From Brachionus manjavacas (lineage: Eukaryota; Rotifera; Eurotatoria; Ploima; Brachionidae), in the NCBI GenBank assembly GCA_019054805.1, contig JAHQIY010000003.1:930001-994000 (forward strand): DNA of 64,000 bases. The letters run 5' to 3'. Under the pieces are notes generated by a model. It did not search any database. It had not been told where the DNA came from and worked only from the letters and a program-made list of their open reading frames with translations. The translations under genes were made by a program, and so were the position numbers. How positions within the stretch are numbered: position 1 is the first letter of the stretch; each line of letters starts with the position of its first letter. Shown piece after piece: positions 32,611 through 43,292 of the stretch.

Positions 32611-34737
32611 TCTAAATTTTCTTCAATGCTGTTTTGACCGGCAGTTTGCTGACCAATTTCGTTAGATGATTGATCTACTTGATTTGAACATTCAGTTGTT
32701 GAACTGTTTGATTCAGACTCGAAGGTACTGTCGTTTTGATTTTCTAAGACAACTAAAGGTTTCTTTGTTTCATTTTCGGTGAGCTCTTTTTCATTTGGAT
32801 CAGATTCGGGAAATCTCTTGGTTTGATTTTTGGTTTGGAAAAAATTCTCAGTCTCATTCTGGTCATTTGAGCGTACATTAACAGGTGACTGGCATAGTGG
32901 TAGAAAATCGTTTAAACGACTTACCAAAGCTTCTTCTAAAACTGGAGTTTTAAGGTCTTTTGGGCTAATCTGGGATATTACGTCATTGAAATTTGTTGGC
33001 TGATATCCAGGTGTTTTTGGCATCACATTTTCATCATTATCTTTTTTGTTAGCTTCAAATAATGATTGCGTTCTTTCTTTGTCAATGTAAAGATCATTGT
33101 AGTCAATCTTTTTCCTTTCAAGCGACTTAAGCTTTTCGGCAATGGAGCATTTTTTTGTCAAATGTCCTTTCTGATGACAATTTTCGCATAGTGTTTCTTT
33201 GACAGGGCATTTAGCAATATTGTGTCCTTCATCATCACAAAAATAGCATTTCTGCTTTTGTCCAACAATTGACACAAGACACTTTAAACCATACATTATT
33301 GTGGGGCCTGACAAGCTTCCAATAATATTCTCAACTTCTTTTGGAAATGGGCACTAGGTCGTTATATAGCAATTTTTTTCGTAGCAAATATTTAACAGCT
33401 AATTTTTCGAAGAAAATTTTTAAGGTAAATGTCAATTAGTAACAACGTTAGAAGCAATTAATTCATCGCTTCTTTTCATAGCAAAATATAGCGTACTTTT
33501 AGAAGCGATTTTTTAGAAGTAAATAAAAAAAAAAAAGTTCGATGCAAATCAATTTATTCAGTCAATAAAAAAAAAGTGTCGAATCAAATTTAAAGTTATT
33601 TTTTTTGTTCATTATAAAAATAAAATAAAATTTTCAGCCCACTTCTCGAAATTATCTCTTTTGAAATCTTTTAAACTTCTCCTGATTAACTCGTCTTTTT
33701 GTAACTCTTTGTTCTTTCTCTTAAATTCATCCCCACTTTGAATCTGTGTTCTTTTGCTCAATACGAAATTGTTCAATTAATTTATAAGTCGATTGGTGTT
33801 TTTTGGCGTCGATTTCAAATTGTTTGTGCTAAGACTCTAAGGAATTATTTGTTTTTGGACAATCGTTCAAAATACGTTCGTTTATGTTCCATAAATGTAT
33901 TTAAAACATAGGAATAGATCGAATTGTATTGCTATTTTTTTTCAAGCTTCCAATATAATATTTTTCAAATTAATCTAGTATACACTTAAATTTAACTGGA
34001 GCCAACTCTCTTAACTTATTAAAACAAAAAATTACGTGTTTTTTTTTTCATCTAAAAATTTATTAGAGCAAAAAAATATTTGAATTATCAAGTTCATTTT
34101 TAAAGAAAATAAAAATAGGAAATTTGATTGACATGAGCAGTCTTTTTAAGAACAAGAAAAAACGAGAGAATTTTTTTTTAAAAAAAAATGCGTGCTATAA
34201 ATAAACATACATGCAAAAAATTAGCGTTTAAAAAACTGCTACTAACAATTTTTGGCTATGAAAAAATCGCACCAAATAAATTTGCTTCAAAGAACTGCTC
34301 CGTAATAATTGCTTCTTAATAATGCATCTAACACGTTTCGCTTCTAAACTTGTCTTTGCTACTAAATAATTTGCTGTGAAACTATTGGATGCCTGGAAAA
34401 ATGATATTCTCACCCTTCTGACACCATTTTTCCTCTCGGGTTTATCTTTATATTTTTCTTCGGTAATGTGTTCAATATTGAGTCCATCAATTCGAACAGC
34501 ATTAAAGAAGGTTTCAAGTCTATGATTCTCGAAATCAGAGGGCAAGAAGTGAAATCGAAAAGTACAATACCTTCTGAGATCCGGGACTTTATTTGCATCT
34601 TCAAGTCTGAAAATGGTTCCATTGATATTGATGTCACGATCGAAAACTTTGGCAACATTAAAAGCAGCATTAAATTCTATTATCCAAGCTTTGTTTGAAG
34701 AGAAATTGTAGATACTTGTGATCGCATCATTTTCCAC
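32607..34737 (-). pseudogene. LINE-A ORF1 (gag-like, two zinc knuckles), split by an insertion
   Basis: The N-terminal half (34737 to about 34404) reads ENDAITSIYNFSSNKAWIIE, then DANKVPDLRRYCTFRFHFLP and GVRRVRIS, an RRM/gag-like nucleic-acid-binding region. The second half (33341-32607) reads FPKEVENIIGSLSGPTIMYG and contains two CCHC knuckles, CYFCDDEGHNIAKC and CENCHQKGHLTKKC, followed by a Ser/Asn/Gln-rich tail. Between them lies a 1-kb non-autonomous element. Without it the two halves join in a continuous protein. ORF1 would package the LINE RNA. No ATG is visible at the 5' edge of the open frame, whose first codons read ISHKVLFSALDVVLNQ. Confidence 0.82.
33350..34393. mobile_element. 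non-autonomous DNA element inside LINE-A ORF1
   Basis: The ends are GGCACTAGG... and, inverted, GGCATCCAATAG..., with CAGCAAAT/GTAGCAAA words repeated at both ends. The flanks TGGAAATG (33342-33349) and TGGAAAAATG (34394-34403) look like a target duplication of about 8 bp with a poly-A length change. The interior has GAAGC/GCTTC words and no gene. An 8-bp duplication suggests hAT; 9-10 bp would suggest MULE. Confidence 0.75.
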
Positions 34738-34920
34738 TTGGTTCAGGACGACATCAAGTGCACTAAATAAGACTTTATGGCTAATCGGACATTGTCAACA
34801 CACAACTTTCAACGGTTTTTAAATCACGTGATGACGCTATTAATTAAATTTTGGTTTTTCAAATTTGCTAAGCCAAACGACAAATTTTCAAATTTTCAAA
34901 TTTTTAGTTTTTTCATTTGT

Positions 34921-34965
34921 TTTTATTCTGAAGGAGCATTTGCTCGGTAAAAAATAGATAAATTA
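34921..34965 (+). repeat. LINE-A-type tail fragment
   Basis: TTTTATTCTGAAGGAGCATT then TGCTCGGTAAAAAATAGATA. A plus-strand tail just upstream of the CR1-like LINE. Confidence 0.7.
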
Positions 34966-35004
34966 ATAGTAAGTCTGGTCTGGTGTGAAATAAATTTAGG
35001 TAAG

Positions 35005-36440
35005 GATAACATCCTTGTCGGCTGCATTTATCGTCCACCACCCGCATGCATTCGCGACTCGGCACGAACTAAAAATTTATCGGAAAGGATCAATAAGTCG
35101 ATCGTGTCGGCCAAGAAAGCATTCGACGATAAGCGCTACTCGGCACTGATAATATGCTGAGACTTCAACTATCCAGAGATTGAGTGGAGGCACAATTGTC
35201 CATCAGTACTGAGCGGCGAGAGCTCTCTCGGGCAAAAGTTCGTGGACGCCATCAACGACGGCGACTTGATGCAACTGGTCCGGTTTCCAACATTTATTAA
35301 GCCGGATGGCAAAACCACTAAGACCTTGGACCCGATTTTAACCGACGATCCAACAAGAGTCGGCGAGGTGAAACAGGTCCCTCCACTTGGCCCAGCCATT
35401 CAAGGACACGTAGTGATGCAATGGGAATTAGCCCTAGCATCAGCAAGCAAGCAACAAGGCTCACCGCCTCGTCGTCGATTGGCTGTACACAAGGGAGACT
35501 TCATTACGATCGAGAATGAGCTCCGTAAATTTGACTGGCCCAGACTCTTCAAGGGACAGCAAGTCGACGTCATGTACAGTTTACTCCTTGACATCTACAG
35601 CCAGCTATGCAGTGATTTCATCCCAGTAGCACGAACCAGAAAGAGGACCGATGCCCCGTGGATGAACAACGAGCTAAAACGAATGGTAAAACGGAAGAGA
35701 CAGTTGAAGTACATAAACGACAATACGAGGAGCAAGTACACAATTGAGGCATACCGAGCTATGAGTGCCAATGTTAAAAGAGCCACAAACAAAGCCGTGA
35801 GGTCATTTGAATTAAGCCTACGATTATTCACCTACGTCGGCTCAAAGCAGTCAGTCAAGCAAGGAATCGCCAAAATCTCTTCAAATGGTATAGAGTACAG
35901 CCGTGGTTAGGAGATTGCTGACGCACTTAACGCCCATTTCTCTTCAGTTTTTGCAGATGAAAGAAAAGATGAAAGTTTTCTCGCCTAGCGAATCTAGAAA
36001 TAACAACTGCAGAAGTACAAAAACGTCTTTCGAGCTTGAAAGAAGATAAGTCGCCAGGTAATGACCTCGTTCACCCCCTAGTTCTCAAAAAATGTGCCGC
36101 CGCTTGGGCAGTGTCATTGGCCATTGTCTTCGAGCGCTCTCTCGCGGAAAGAGAGGTGCCGTCATGCTAGAGGGATGCCAACGTGACTCCAATCTTCAAG
36201 AAAGGCTGTCGCAAGGACCCGGGTAACTACAGACCAGTTTCTCTAACCTCTGTATCATGTAAGATCATGGAAAGCATGGTAAGGGACAGTTTGGTTGGAT
36301 ATTTAATAGCCAACGACCTGATATGTAAGGAGCAACACGGTTTCGTCCCTAGAAAGGCCTGCGTGACGATGACGTGAAAATCAGCCGATTTGACGACAAG
36401 AGCAATCGCAGACAAATGCTCAGTAGATGTCATCTAAACC
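35005..36440 (+). pseudogene. LINE-B endonuclease end, linker and first RT blocks
   Basis: ILVGCIYRPP, then DFNYPEIEWR (preceded by a stop where the catalytic GD of the nuclease is expected), QKFVDAINDGDLMQLVRFPT and DPILTDDPTRVGEV (nuclease end, normally followed by SDH; here GHVVMQWEL). Then PWMNNELKRMVKRKRQLKY and NVKRATNKAVRSFE (linker). After a stop at about 35908 the RT begins: SPGNDLVHPLVLKK, then MTPIFKKGCRKDPGNYRPVS, EQHGFVPRKACVT and TDFAKAFEIV. At least three stops lie between. Confidence 0.84.
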
Positions 36441-37550
36441 GACTTTGCGAAGGCTTTTGAAATTGTTCTACATCAAAGACTTTGCTCAAGCTTTTGGCTC
36501 ACGGGGCTCACGAAGGAACCGTACTCAGATGGATCAGGACGTTCCTCTCGGGCAGAAGGCAAAGAGTTGTCCTCGGCGAGTACTGCTCGGAATGGGCACC
36601 AGTCACGAGCTCGGTCCCTCAGGGCTCAGTAATAGGTCCAATGCTCTTAGTGGTCTTCATAAACGACCTCCCAGAACATATAAGCTTTCCGTGTAAGCTG
36701 TATGCAGATGACTGCAAGATCATCGCGCGTTTACTCACGAGCAGCTGTAGTGAGCAGCTGCATCGCGACTTGGAAGCCTTAGCAGCATGGTGCGACAAAT
36801 GGCTGATGAAACTGAACCTCGGCAAATGTAAGGTCATGCATAACGGTAAGCATAACCCGGGGAATAAATACCACATCCTAGATAGGTCGACCGGTAAACC
36901 ACACGAGCTTGAGGTTACTAAAACGGAAAAAGACCTGGAAGTCCATGTGATTGACACTTTGGGCACAAAGATCAGGTGGATAAATCCGCGGCAAAAGCCA
37001 ACTCCATGCTTGGAGTGCTTCGCAAGGCGCTGGTTTCTAGGGATGAGCATATATGGAAACCATCATACGTACGTCAGACCGCATCTTGAGTATGCAATCC
37101 AAGCATGGAGACCATACCGCTTCGGCGAGATAAACACGCCGGAAAAAGTTCAGCGCCGTGCCAGCAACAACTCAACTCCGCGACATGACATACGTATACA
37201 GGTGCCTAAAACTGAAGTTGACAACGCTGGAGGAAAGATATGAAGGGTGATTTGATAGAAATGTTCAAAATTCAGAAAGGACTGGACTCTGTCGAATGGC
37301 AGTTCTCTCTACAAGTTGGACCGCCCAGATGCGGGCATCGAGAGCACATCAGACCAGAGCTAGTGAAGAACTGTCTAACCAGACGTAACGCTTTTCGCAA
37401 CAGGGTAGCACGAATGTGGAACAAGCTACCCGATTCAGTAATTGACGCACCAAGTGTCAAATCTTTCAAGGAGAGGATTGACGACCAAAGAACAGGCTGC
37501 TCAAAGGACTCAGGTTCTCTTGCTGGAGTCATCCGGCAACTCGCAGTCAT
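36440..37550 (+). pseudogene. LINE-B reverse transcriptase catalytic part and C terminus
   Basis: LLKLLAHGAHEGTVLRWIRTFLSGRRQRVVL, SVPQGSVIGPMLLVVFINDLP, KLYADDCKI (catalytic YADD intact), WCDKWLMKLNLGKCKVMHNG. Downstream YVRPHLEYAIQAWRPY, frameshift, MKGDLIEMFKIQKGLDSVEW and RRNAFRNRVARMWNKLPDSVIDAPSVKSFKERID, which is the standard C terminus of CR1-type ORF2. Reading changes frame near 37230. The product would have copied the element RNA at a nicked target. Confidence 0.87.
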
Positions 37551-37944
37551 CCAACTACTACTACTACTACTACTAAAAGTTAAAAAAGAATTTTCTATAT
37601 TTTTTTCAAATTTCCAAACAAAAATCAAACTCATACTATTTCAATAAAGAGTTTGATTTCGAATATGAAAATGCTTGCAATATTAACTTATAGTTATCTT
37701 TTTTCTTTTGAAACCGAAAAAATATTTGAATCATCTCACTTTTTCAATGTTATTTCAACATTAGATACATTTTGTAATTTAAACACAAAAAACTAAACCA
37801 AATCGATTTTAAATTATTTTATTTAAAAAAAGAGAAGTTTTCAAAAATTATGCTATTTCCGTAAGATTTGGATCGAAGCAGTAGAATATTGTATGTCATT
37901 TTTTTTGCTAAGGTTACTATACTTTTGAGACCTGTGGTGCAAGC

Positions 37945-38163
37945 CGTGTGGTCGTTAATACCGCAGGGAGTGAACAAAGATTGGCAATATCATTTTGCGT
38001 ATCGGCAAGAGGTTCAAAACTCACGCTAGTTAAACTTTGCGTCCATCAAAAGATTTCGAACCTCCTTCAAATGTTGTTATTGTTCACAAACCATCGGCCA
38101 TCTTTGATGCTGCTACAGTTAAAACTGTCTTTGTTCAAATAACCTTTTGACCTACAATAATGC
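37945..38163 (+). pseudogene. pogo-like transposase, middle DDE region
   Basis: The plus frame reads GASRVVVNTAGSEQRLAISF, then CVSARGSKLT. A GsEQ-R-t...sA-G-kL-P pattern follows the first catalytic block in DDE_1 transposases. After a one-base shift: KDFEPPSNVVIVHKPSAIF. The first and second catalytic Asp blocks are not visible here. The reading frame is interrupted after about 38140. Confidence 0.6.
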
Positions 38164-38172
38164 GTAAAGGTA

Positions 38173-39127
38173 ATAAAAAATTTCGCCTTCACGGGAATAT
38201 TATTTCAGCACAATCAATTTCTGATTAGCACAATGAAAAAAACATTCATTTCGATTTCTTGTAATCAAAAAAAATTGTAACTAGTCCCTAGAAAACCATT
38301 TTTCCGCATTTTTTGCTCTACCTCTTTTAGGTAATTGACAAATTGGTCCTTTTTTTTTAAATTTCTTTTAATGCCAATATATGTGCACAATATCCTAATT
38401 TAGTGAAAAACTTGCAAGAACATTTCTTACTGTTGAGGTTAACTTTATAAAAGCTTTTGAATAAATAAGTTCTTCAATAAATTTTTTTTAAATTTTCCCA
38501 ATAAGCCATTTTTAACATCGATTCAGATTCATTTTTTGATGAACTTGAGTTTTTAGGACTCGAGCTAGTGTTTGAGGATTTGAAACTGGAACTAGGGTTA
38601 AAGGATTAGTGACTACAATTAGTGCATGAGTTGGCGAAACTGAGATTTGGATTAGATATTTTTGGACTGGGATTTGGACTAACGTCTTTTTTTTTGCGAT
38701 TTTTTGCTGTTGATGGCAAAGGGTCAGCATCCTGTAATGAGTTGTCAGTAACCTTTGCCATCTTTTAATTACGCCTTTTTTTTGGTTAATCTTGGGTTAA
38801 GTAAAAACATATTATTAAACCTTGGGTTCATTTCTAAATAAAAACATATAATTTCAATTAGAAAAAAATTGAAAATGATTTTTGTTAAATTTCGCTCCAT
38901 TAAAAAAATATATTCATTCGGCTTTTTTAAAAATTTTTGAAGCTTCTTAAAAAACATTTTTATGTTTAGTGTTTTTTTTTTTTAAATAATTTTCCGTGTT
39001 GAATGCATTTCTTCATTTTTAATTTTTGTGCCATAAGTTTTTTTTTCAAATTTTAACTTTTGTGTTGAGAAGAAATCATTTTGTGCTGAGCGTTTTGAAA
39101 TTGTGTTGAATGGTTATTTTTTTTGTT
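38173..39127 (-). mobile_element. second MULE-like element, inside pogo-like element 3
   Basis: Flanked by GTAAAGGTA (38164-38172) and GAAAAGGTA (39128-39136), a 9-bp duplication with one mismatch. Both sides carry CAGCACAA/TTGTGCTG words in inverted orientation (near 38207 and 39090). It contains a SWIM-finger fragment on the minus strand. It interrupts the pogo-like transposase between its DDE region and its C terminus. Confidence 0.62.
38300..38762 (-). pseudogene. MULE transposase C-terminal fragment with SWIM zinc finger
   Basis: On the minus strand, KKCSCKFFTKLGYCAHILAL (about 38428-38370) has C-x-C-x8-C-x-H, a complete SWIM finger with the same spacing as the one at 9100-9150. After a stop and a shift comes KRGRAKNAEKWFSRD, an RGR(P)K-type basic motif like that of the other MULE. 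Upstream, an ATG at 38762 opens MAKVTDNSLQDADPLPSTAK, then KNRKKKD and a Ser/Pro/Asn-rich run, stopped after about 50 codons. That leader may belong to another gene of the same element. Confidence 0.62.
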
Positions 39128-39129
39128 GA

Positions 39130-39779
39130 AAAGGTAGACCCTTTTGATAATTCACCATGTGACAGAAAAGCCGAATTCACATTTTACTTAAAGGCTTTTA
39201 AATATCAGCCACCAGATGTCTGCTAAAAGTCTATCAAAAAGTCCTATCACGAAAAATGGACCAACTGGTATATAAATGATGCAAAATCATTTACTCGAAA
39301 TTTAAACATTGAATCATCTGGATACCGAAAAGCAATAATGTGGCTTTCTAAAATTTGGGGAAATTTTGACCCATTAATTATACGATCAAGTTTTGTTGTT
39401 TGTGGAATAACATCAACCAACCGAGAATTTTACCATCAAGTCAGAAGTTGGTAGAAAATCGAAAATCGTAGTTTTTAGGAAAATATTGAAGAAGATAATG
39501 GTGTTCACAATGAAATCAATGGTCTCGGTGGTAAGAAAGTGAAGAAAGGGATTCTGATTAAGACAAAGGTGAAGATAAAATTTCACTTGCAGAATCTTAT
39601 GATGAGATTAGATCAATGAACTGTAGTGATGATTCAAGGTATAAAAAAGAAGACTTTCATACATTAGAAGGAACCGAGAGCGAACTAGAAAGAGGGGGTG
39701 GTGATAACGTAGACCAAATTTATCAATCTCCCAAACGCCCAAAAAGATCATGTCCTTTAAGCAAAAAACTCTATAAATA
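39130..39779 (+). pseudogene. pogo-like transposase C-terminal region
   Basis: KSYHEKWTNWYINDAKSFTR, then GYRKAIMWLSKIWGNFDPLI and IRSSFVVCGIT. This parallels the pogo copies at 1-5296 (KAYCAKWTEW...GYVLSIQWLSEI...SFESCGIT). It ends in an acidic tail (EGTESELERGG) and a basic end (SPKRPKRSCPLSKKLYK, stop at 39779). Interrupted by stops near 39222 and 39454 and by shifts. Confidence 0.72.
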
Positions 39780-40182
39780 AAATATTAAATTCAGTTGAAT
39801 AATTTAGAAATTTATTTAGGTTGTTTCCGAAAAAATTGTAAATACAAAAATTGTATACTTAATTATTCACATTAAATCAAAACTGATTATTTAATAGCCT
39901 TTATTTGGATTAAAATCACAATTAGTATTTTATTTCTTAGTTAATTAAGTTTTTTTTGTTTGCAAATTTATCCTTACAATTTAAATAAATTTCTTTTTAT
40001 GGTTAATTTTTTTTATCTTGGAAAAAAAGTTCGGGATAAGTTTAAAACTGTACCAGTCAAATATGATAATTATACCAATCTAATTTCACCCCGTAAAATA
40101 GGTACAAAAATGGAATTATCCCATGGGACATGTTTAAAATTTAAGAATAGAACCATGGTACAACTTTCGAGTGTTTACGGTA

Positions 40183-42600
40183 CCGTATCCCCTTGTTTAG
40201 CTACGCATGCTTTAATACCAAAAGTAGGATATTTGGTGCATGGTCTAACATAGACCTAACAATGTTAAATTTTTAATTTATAAGTCTTATGGGTCACATA
40301 GTCGATACATATTAAAAACGTAGCGTATATAATTGAAATTCAAATAGAAAAGCAGAGCTTCAAAAAAAATCTTTATTAGAGACTTTGGATTTTAAAATTT
40401 AATATAAAAAACATTGATTGAGTTTATTTTAAAGATGCGACGTTAGAGTTATGGTAAAAAAAAATCAAATATAATAAAATAGTTTAATTTTAATTATTGT
40501 TACGGCATTTAAATTTTAAAATTTAAGACAGTAAAGACAATAAAAAAACTTAAAAAAAAAATATTTCTTCGATTTATTCGTAGAACCTTTCTTTCTTCCT
40601 AGTGGCTTTCTAACTGAACCATACTAACAACTGGCATACTAACACTTGTTGAAGTATTTTGTATATTTTGTTGTATCAACAGATGGTTCAGCCGAAGCAA
40701 CAGTCGGTTAATCTACGTCATTATCTTAACCGTCCATTTCATCAGCTTCTTGTAAATCATCAATAAAATCATTAATTAGAGTATTGCTTCTTAATATGTG
40801 ATTTAATGTTGTTGCAAATTGAACTGGGAGGTAATACCACAGGCTTCGAAGCTTTGGGTAATATAAAGAGGATCCATTTTTCTCCAAATATCGGACAACC
40901 ATTGAATACATTTTACGTAACCAGGAGAACGAGCATTGCCGTTTTTTGTATAAGTTTTTTCTTCGTATAGAAACCAATCACACCATTTACGACGATAAGC
41001 ACGTTTTATTTGTGAAAACCAACAAACGTCAGCTGGTTGAAGAATTTTGTCAGTCTAGGTGGAATTAAGGATTGGTTAATATTTCCTTGTATTCAAGTTT
41101 TACCATTTCAGTCAAATGAGGTCGAGCTGAATCAACAACCAAGTTTATTTCTGGTAAATCATTGACTATACGGTATGGCAACAAAACTTTTTGCATGTAG
41201 GCACAAATAACATAATCATTGAAAGTAATATCAGATTTGTAATGAACAACAACGTTCTAAGATGGCATAAAACCTTTCAAATCAGTCTTACGTGGAATAA
41301 CAACAAATATAGGCAATTTTTCACCAGACGCAGCAGCTGAAAAACCCGCAGATACACGAGTACACTCTGAGCTACACGTATTAGCTTTTACTCACTTTTA
41401 TCCTCTGCATGCATTAGTGTAATTCGATGGATTATCTAGATAAATACATGTTTCGTCTATATTTATCAAACCTTTAAGCATAAAAATGGGTCTATTCAGA
41501 ATATTTTGACAATCAAAAAAGAATCTTTTAATGATCGCAACTGTATTTTTTGGCAATTCTCTTCCACTACTCTTTTTACGTCGTAAAACAAAGTTGTTAC
41601 GGACACAAAAACTATAAAACCAATCATTCGATGCATTAAATTCAGTTATAGACTCAGTCAAATCTGCAAACGTTTCTCTGACGATTTCAATAGCTTTTTG
41701 CTTTATTGTAAAACCACTAAGACATGCCCCTGAATTGCGCTTTTCAATAATCCCTTGGACAATCGTGACTCCATTAATGGATAACGTGATCGATTTGATT
41801 CGCATCGAACACGAAAATGACTTCGCTTTAACCTAGTATTTTTTATTCTATCGGAGTTTTTAATCCATCGACTAACTATTCGTCGTTCAACTTCCAATTT
41901 ATTTGAGCATTTGTTAATGCTATAGCCTTTTGAATAATAATCAAGAACTTTAGCTTTAAACTCAATTCTAAATTTAGTTCGCTGTTTCTTTGACGCTTGC
42001 ACAGTGTTCGGAGTTTATTGAGATATTTGTGAATCTGAAGAAGATTCTGGCGTGGCTGAGATGGTTGAGCTTGTTGGATTGTTGCTTGAGAAATCATTAT
42101 CAACTTCCATTTTATTTAAATTTTAGTTTTTAAAAGAAATAAAAAAAAACACTTATATTTATATGCTTTTTATTAAGCCGAAATGCCAAAAAACAGCTTG
42201 GAAAAAGTTTTTTTTTAAGCACACACTAAATTGAGAACAAGAGAGAAGATTTTATGATTTAAACGCTGCTTCTATATTCAAAATCAAAGTTTTTAATATT
42301 TTTTTATTTTAATATTTTTGAGTTTTAGATGATGCGCTTTTGGAAAAATTATGAATAAATCAAAAAAAATATTAGATTTTTTTTAGCTTTAAGTGCTGCT
42401 ATAAAAATAAAGATTCTTTTTGAAGCTCTGCTTTTCTATTTCAATTTCAATTATAAACGCTACGTTTTTAATATGTATCGACTATGTGACCCATAAGACT
42501 TATAAAATAAAAATTTAACATTGTTAGGTCTATGTTAGACCATGCACCAAATATCCTACTTTTGGTATTAAAGCATGCGTCGCTAAACAAGGGGATACGG
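40183..42600 (-). mobile_element. pogo-like element 4, full length
   Basis: The ends CCGTATCCCCTTGTTTAG and CTAAACAAGGGGATACGG are exact inverted repeats flanked by TA (40181-40182, 42601-42602). The inverted repeats are about 185 bp (to about 40370 and from about 42420). A transposase pseudogene lies on the minus strand. The left TA is also the outer TA of pogo-like element 3, so this element landed exactly at that element's edge. Confidence 0.85.
40720..42111 (-). pseudogene. pogo/CENP-B-type transposase of element 4
   Basis: It starts with ATG at 42111: MEVDNDFSSNNPTSSTISAT, a Ser-rich leader with a stop near 42020. Then RTKFRIEFKAKVLDYYSKGY..CSNKLEVERRIVSRWIKN (first HTH), a frameshift near 41800, GFTIKQKAIEIVRETF and FNASNDWFYSFCVRNNF (second HTH), INIDETCIYLDNPSNY (first catalytic Asp), VVDSARPHLTEMVK (second), and after more breaks WLRKMYSMVVRYLEKNGSSLYYP, ending EADEMDG at 40726. 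Four or more lesions, hence inactive. Confidence 0.82.
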
Positions 42601-42602
42601 TA

Positions 42603-42840
42603 AACAACATGGATGGACAATAATAAAAAAGGAATTAAGAGTTAATTTTTCAATTCAGAAATTTTGTTTTTAATAAGCGTGTAATAAAAAATGAATTATT
42701 ATGTAAGAACAGAATTTAATTTACAGTTATACCGGTCTAATTTAGCCCCGAAAATGGGTACAAAAATGAAATTATACCATGGGCATAAATTCAAAAATTT
42801 CTGAATTGTACCGGGATAACTATTGAGTGTTTACAGTAAG
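42603..42840. repeat. second pogo-type right terminus, direct copy of 40068-40180
   Basis: TTATACCGGTCTAATTTAGC, then GGTACAAAAATG...ACCATGGG, ending GAGTGTTTACAGTA. This is a diverged direct repeat of the sequence before element 4 (TTATACCAATCTAATTTCAC ... GAGTGTTTACGGTA). Element 4 therefore lies between two related ends. Confidence 0.65.
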
Positions 42841-43292
42841 TAAATAGTTTGAATATTTAGTTACATAGACATCGTCAATTTTGAATCAATTAATAGGCTC
42901 AAAATTAGCTTGGACAAATGGCTGATGAAACAGTCTAATTTAATTTCATAGCTTCGAAGCTTAACCCTATAGAGTCGTAGTTACTACTAATATTGCCAAT
43001 ATCAAATTATTAAAATTTTTTTGCAATTTCTTTAAAACTGTTCTTTCTGGACCAAAACTAGACACATTATTGGAAAGCTCATGAAATTCTTTCAAAGTGG
43101 CATAAAATTTAGAGTATAGGATTTTAAAAATATAAAAAAATAAAAACCTTGAAAAAAAAATCTATTTTTTTTATTTTAAAATTTTTAGTTTTAATAAAAA
43201 AAAACTTGAGACTAAAATTAAATTTAAATTCATCAAATGATCTAAATCTTAAAAAAAGTCTACTTTGGCCGCTCTTTGGTACTTTGCGTTGA
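42841..43292. other. AT-rich spacer downstream of the EF-hand gene
   Basis: Nothing recognisable; it includes the likely 3' UTR of the EF-hand gene. Confidence 0.3.

Larger units (their letters stand above)
29592..34830 (-). mobile_element. LINE-A: APE-type non-LTR retrotransposon, near full length
   Basis: Minus-strand order: ORF1 with two CCHC knuckles, ORF2 with APE endonuclease and reverse transcriptase, AT-rich 3' UTR, and terminal CTGAAGGAGCTTTAGCTCGG TACAG followed by AAATAAAT repeats. This layout fits the Jockey/I/CR1-like group. I see no RNase H or clear LTR. ORF1 is interrupted by a 1-kb element and ORF2 by frameshifts, so the copy is dead. Its 3' tail is found at no fewer than seven other places in the window. 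Confidence 0.88.
34975..37576 (+). mobile_element. CR1-like LINE (LINE-B), GC-rich, 5'-truncated, (TAC)n tail
   Basis: Plus-strand order: end of the endonuclease, linker, reverse transcriptase, C-terminal region, then CTACTACTACTACTACTACTAC at 37552-37576. Base composition is near 50% GC against roughly 25-30% outside, and codon use differs strongly from LINE-A. A microsatellite 3' end instead of poly-A is characteristic of CR1/L2-type elements. Numerous stops and frameshifts show it is inactive. Confidence 0.85.
37905..40180 (+). mobile_element. pogo-like element 3, left part lost, split by a MULE
   Basis: It contains DDE-core codons (37945-38163), an inserted SWIM-bearing element (38173-39127), the transposase C terminus (39130-39779) and a right terminus ending GAGTGTTTACGG at 40180, followed by TA. 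The left terminus is not visible. The end CCGTAAACACTCG resembles that of the pogo copies at 1-5296 (CCGTAAACC), so it is the same broad family. Confidence 0.68.

Noticed and set aside
36619..37050. 143-codon minus-strand ORF and other minus-strand frames opposite LINE-B
   Set aside because: Shadow frames of the GC-rich reverse transcriptase.
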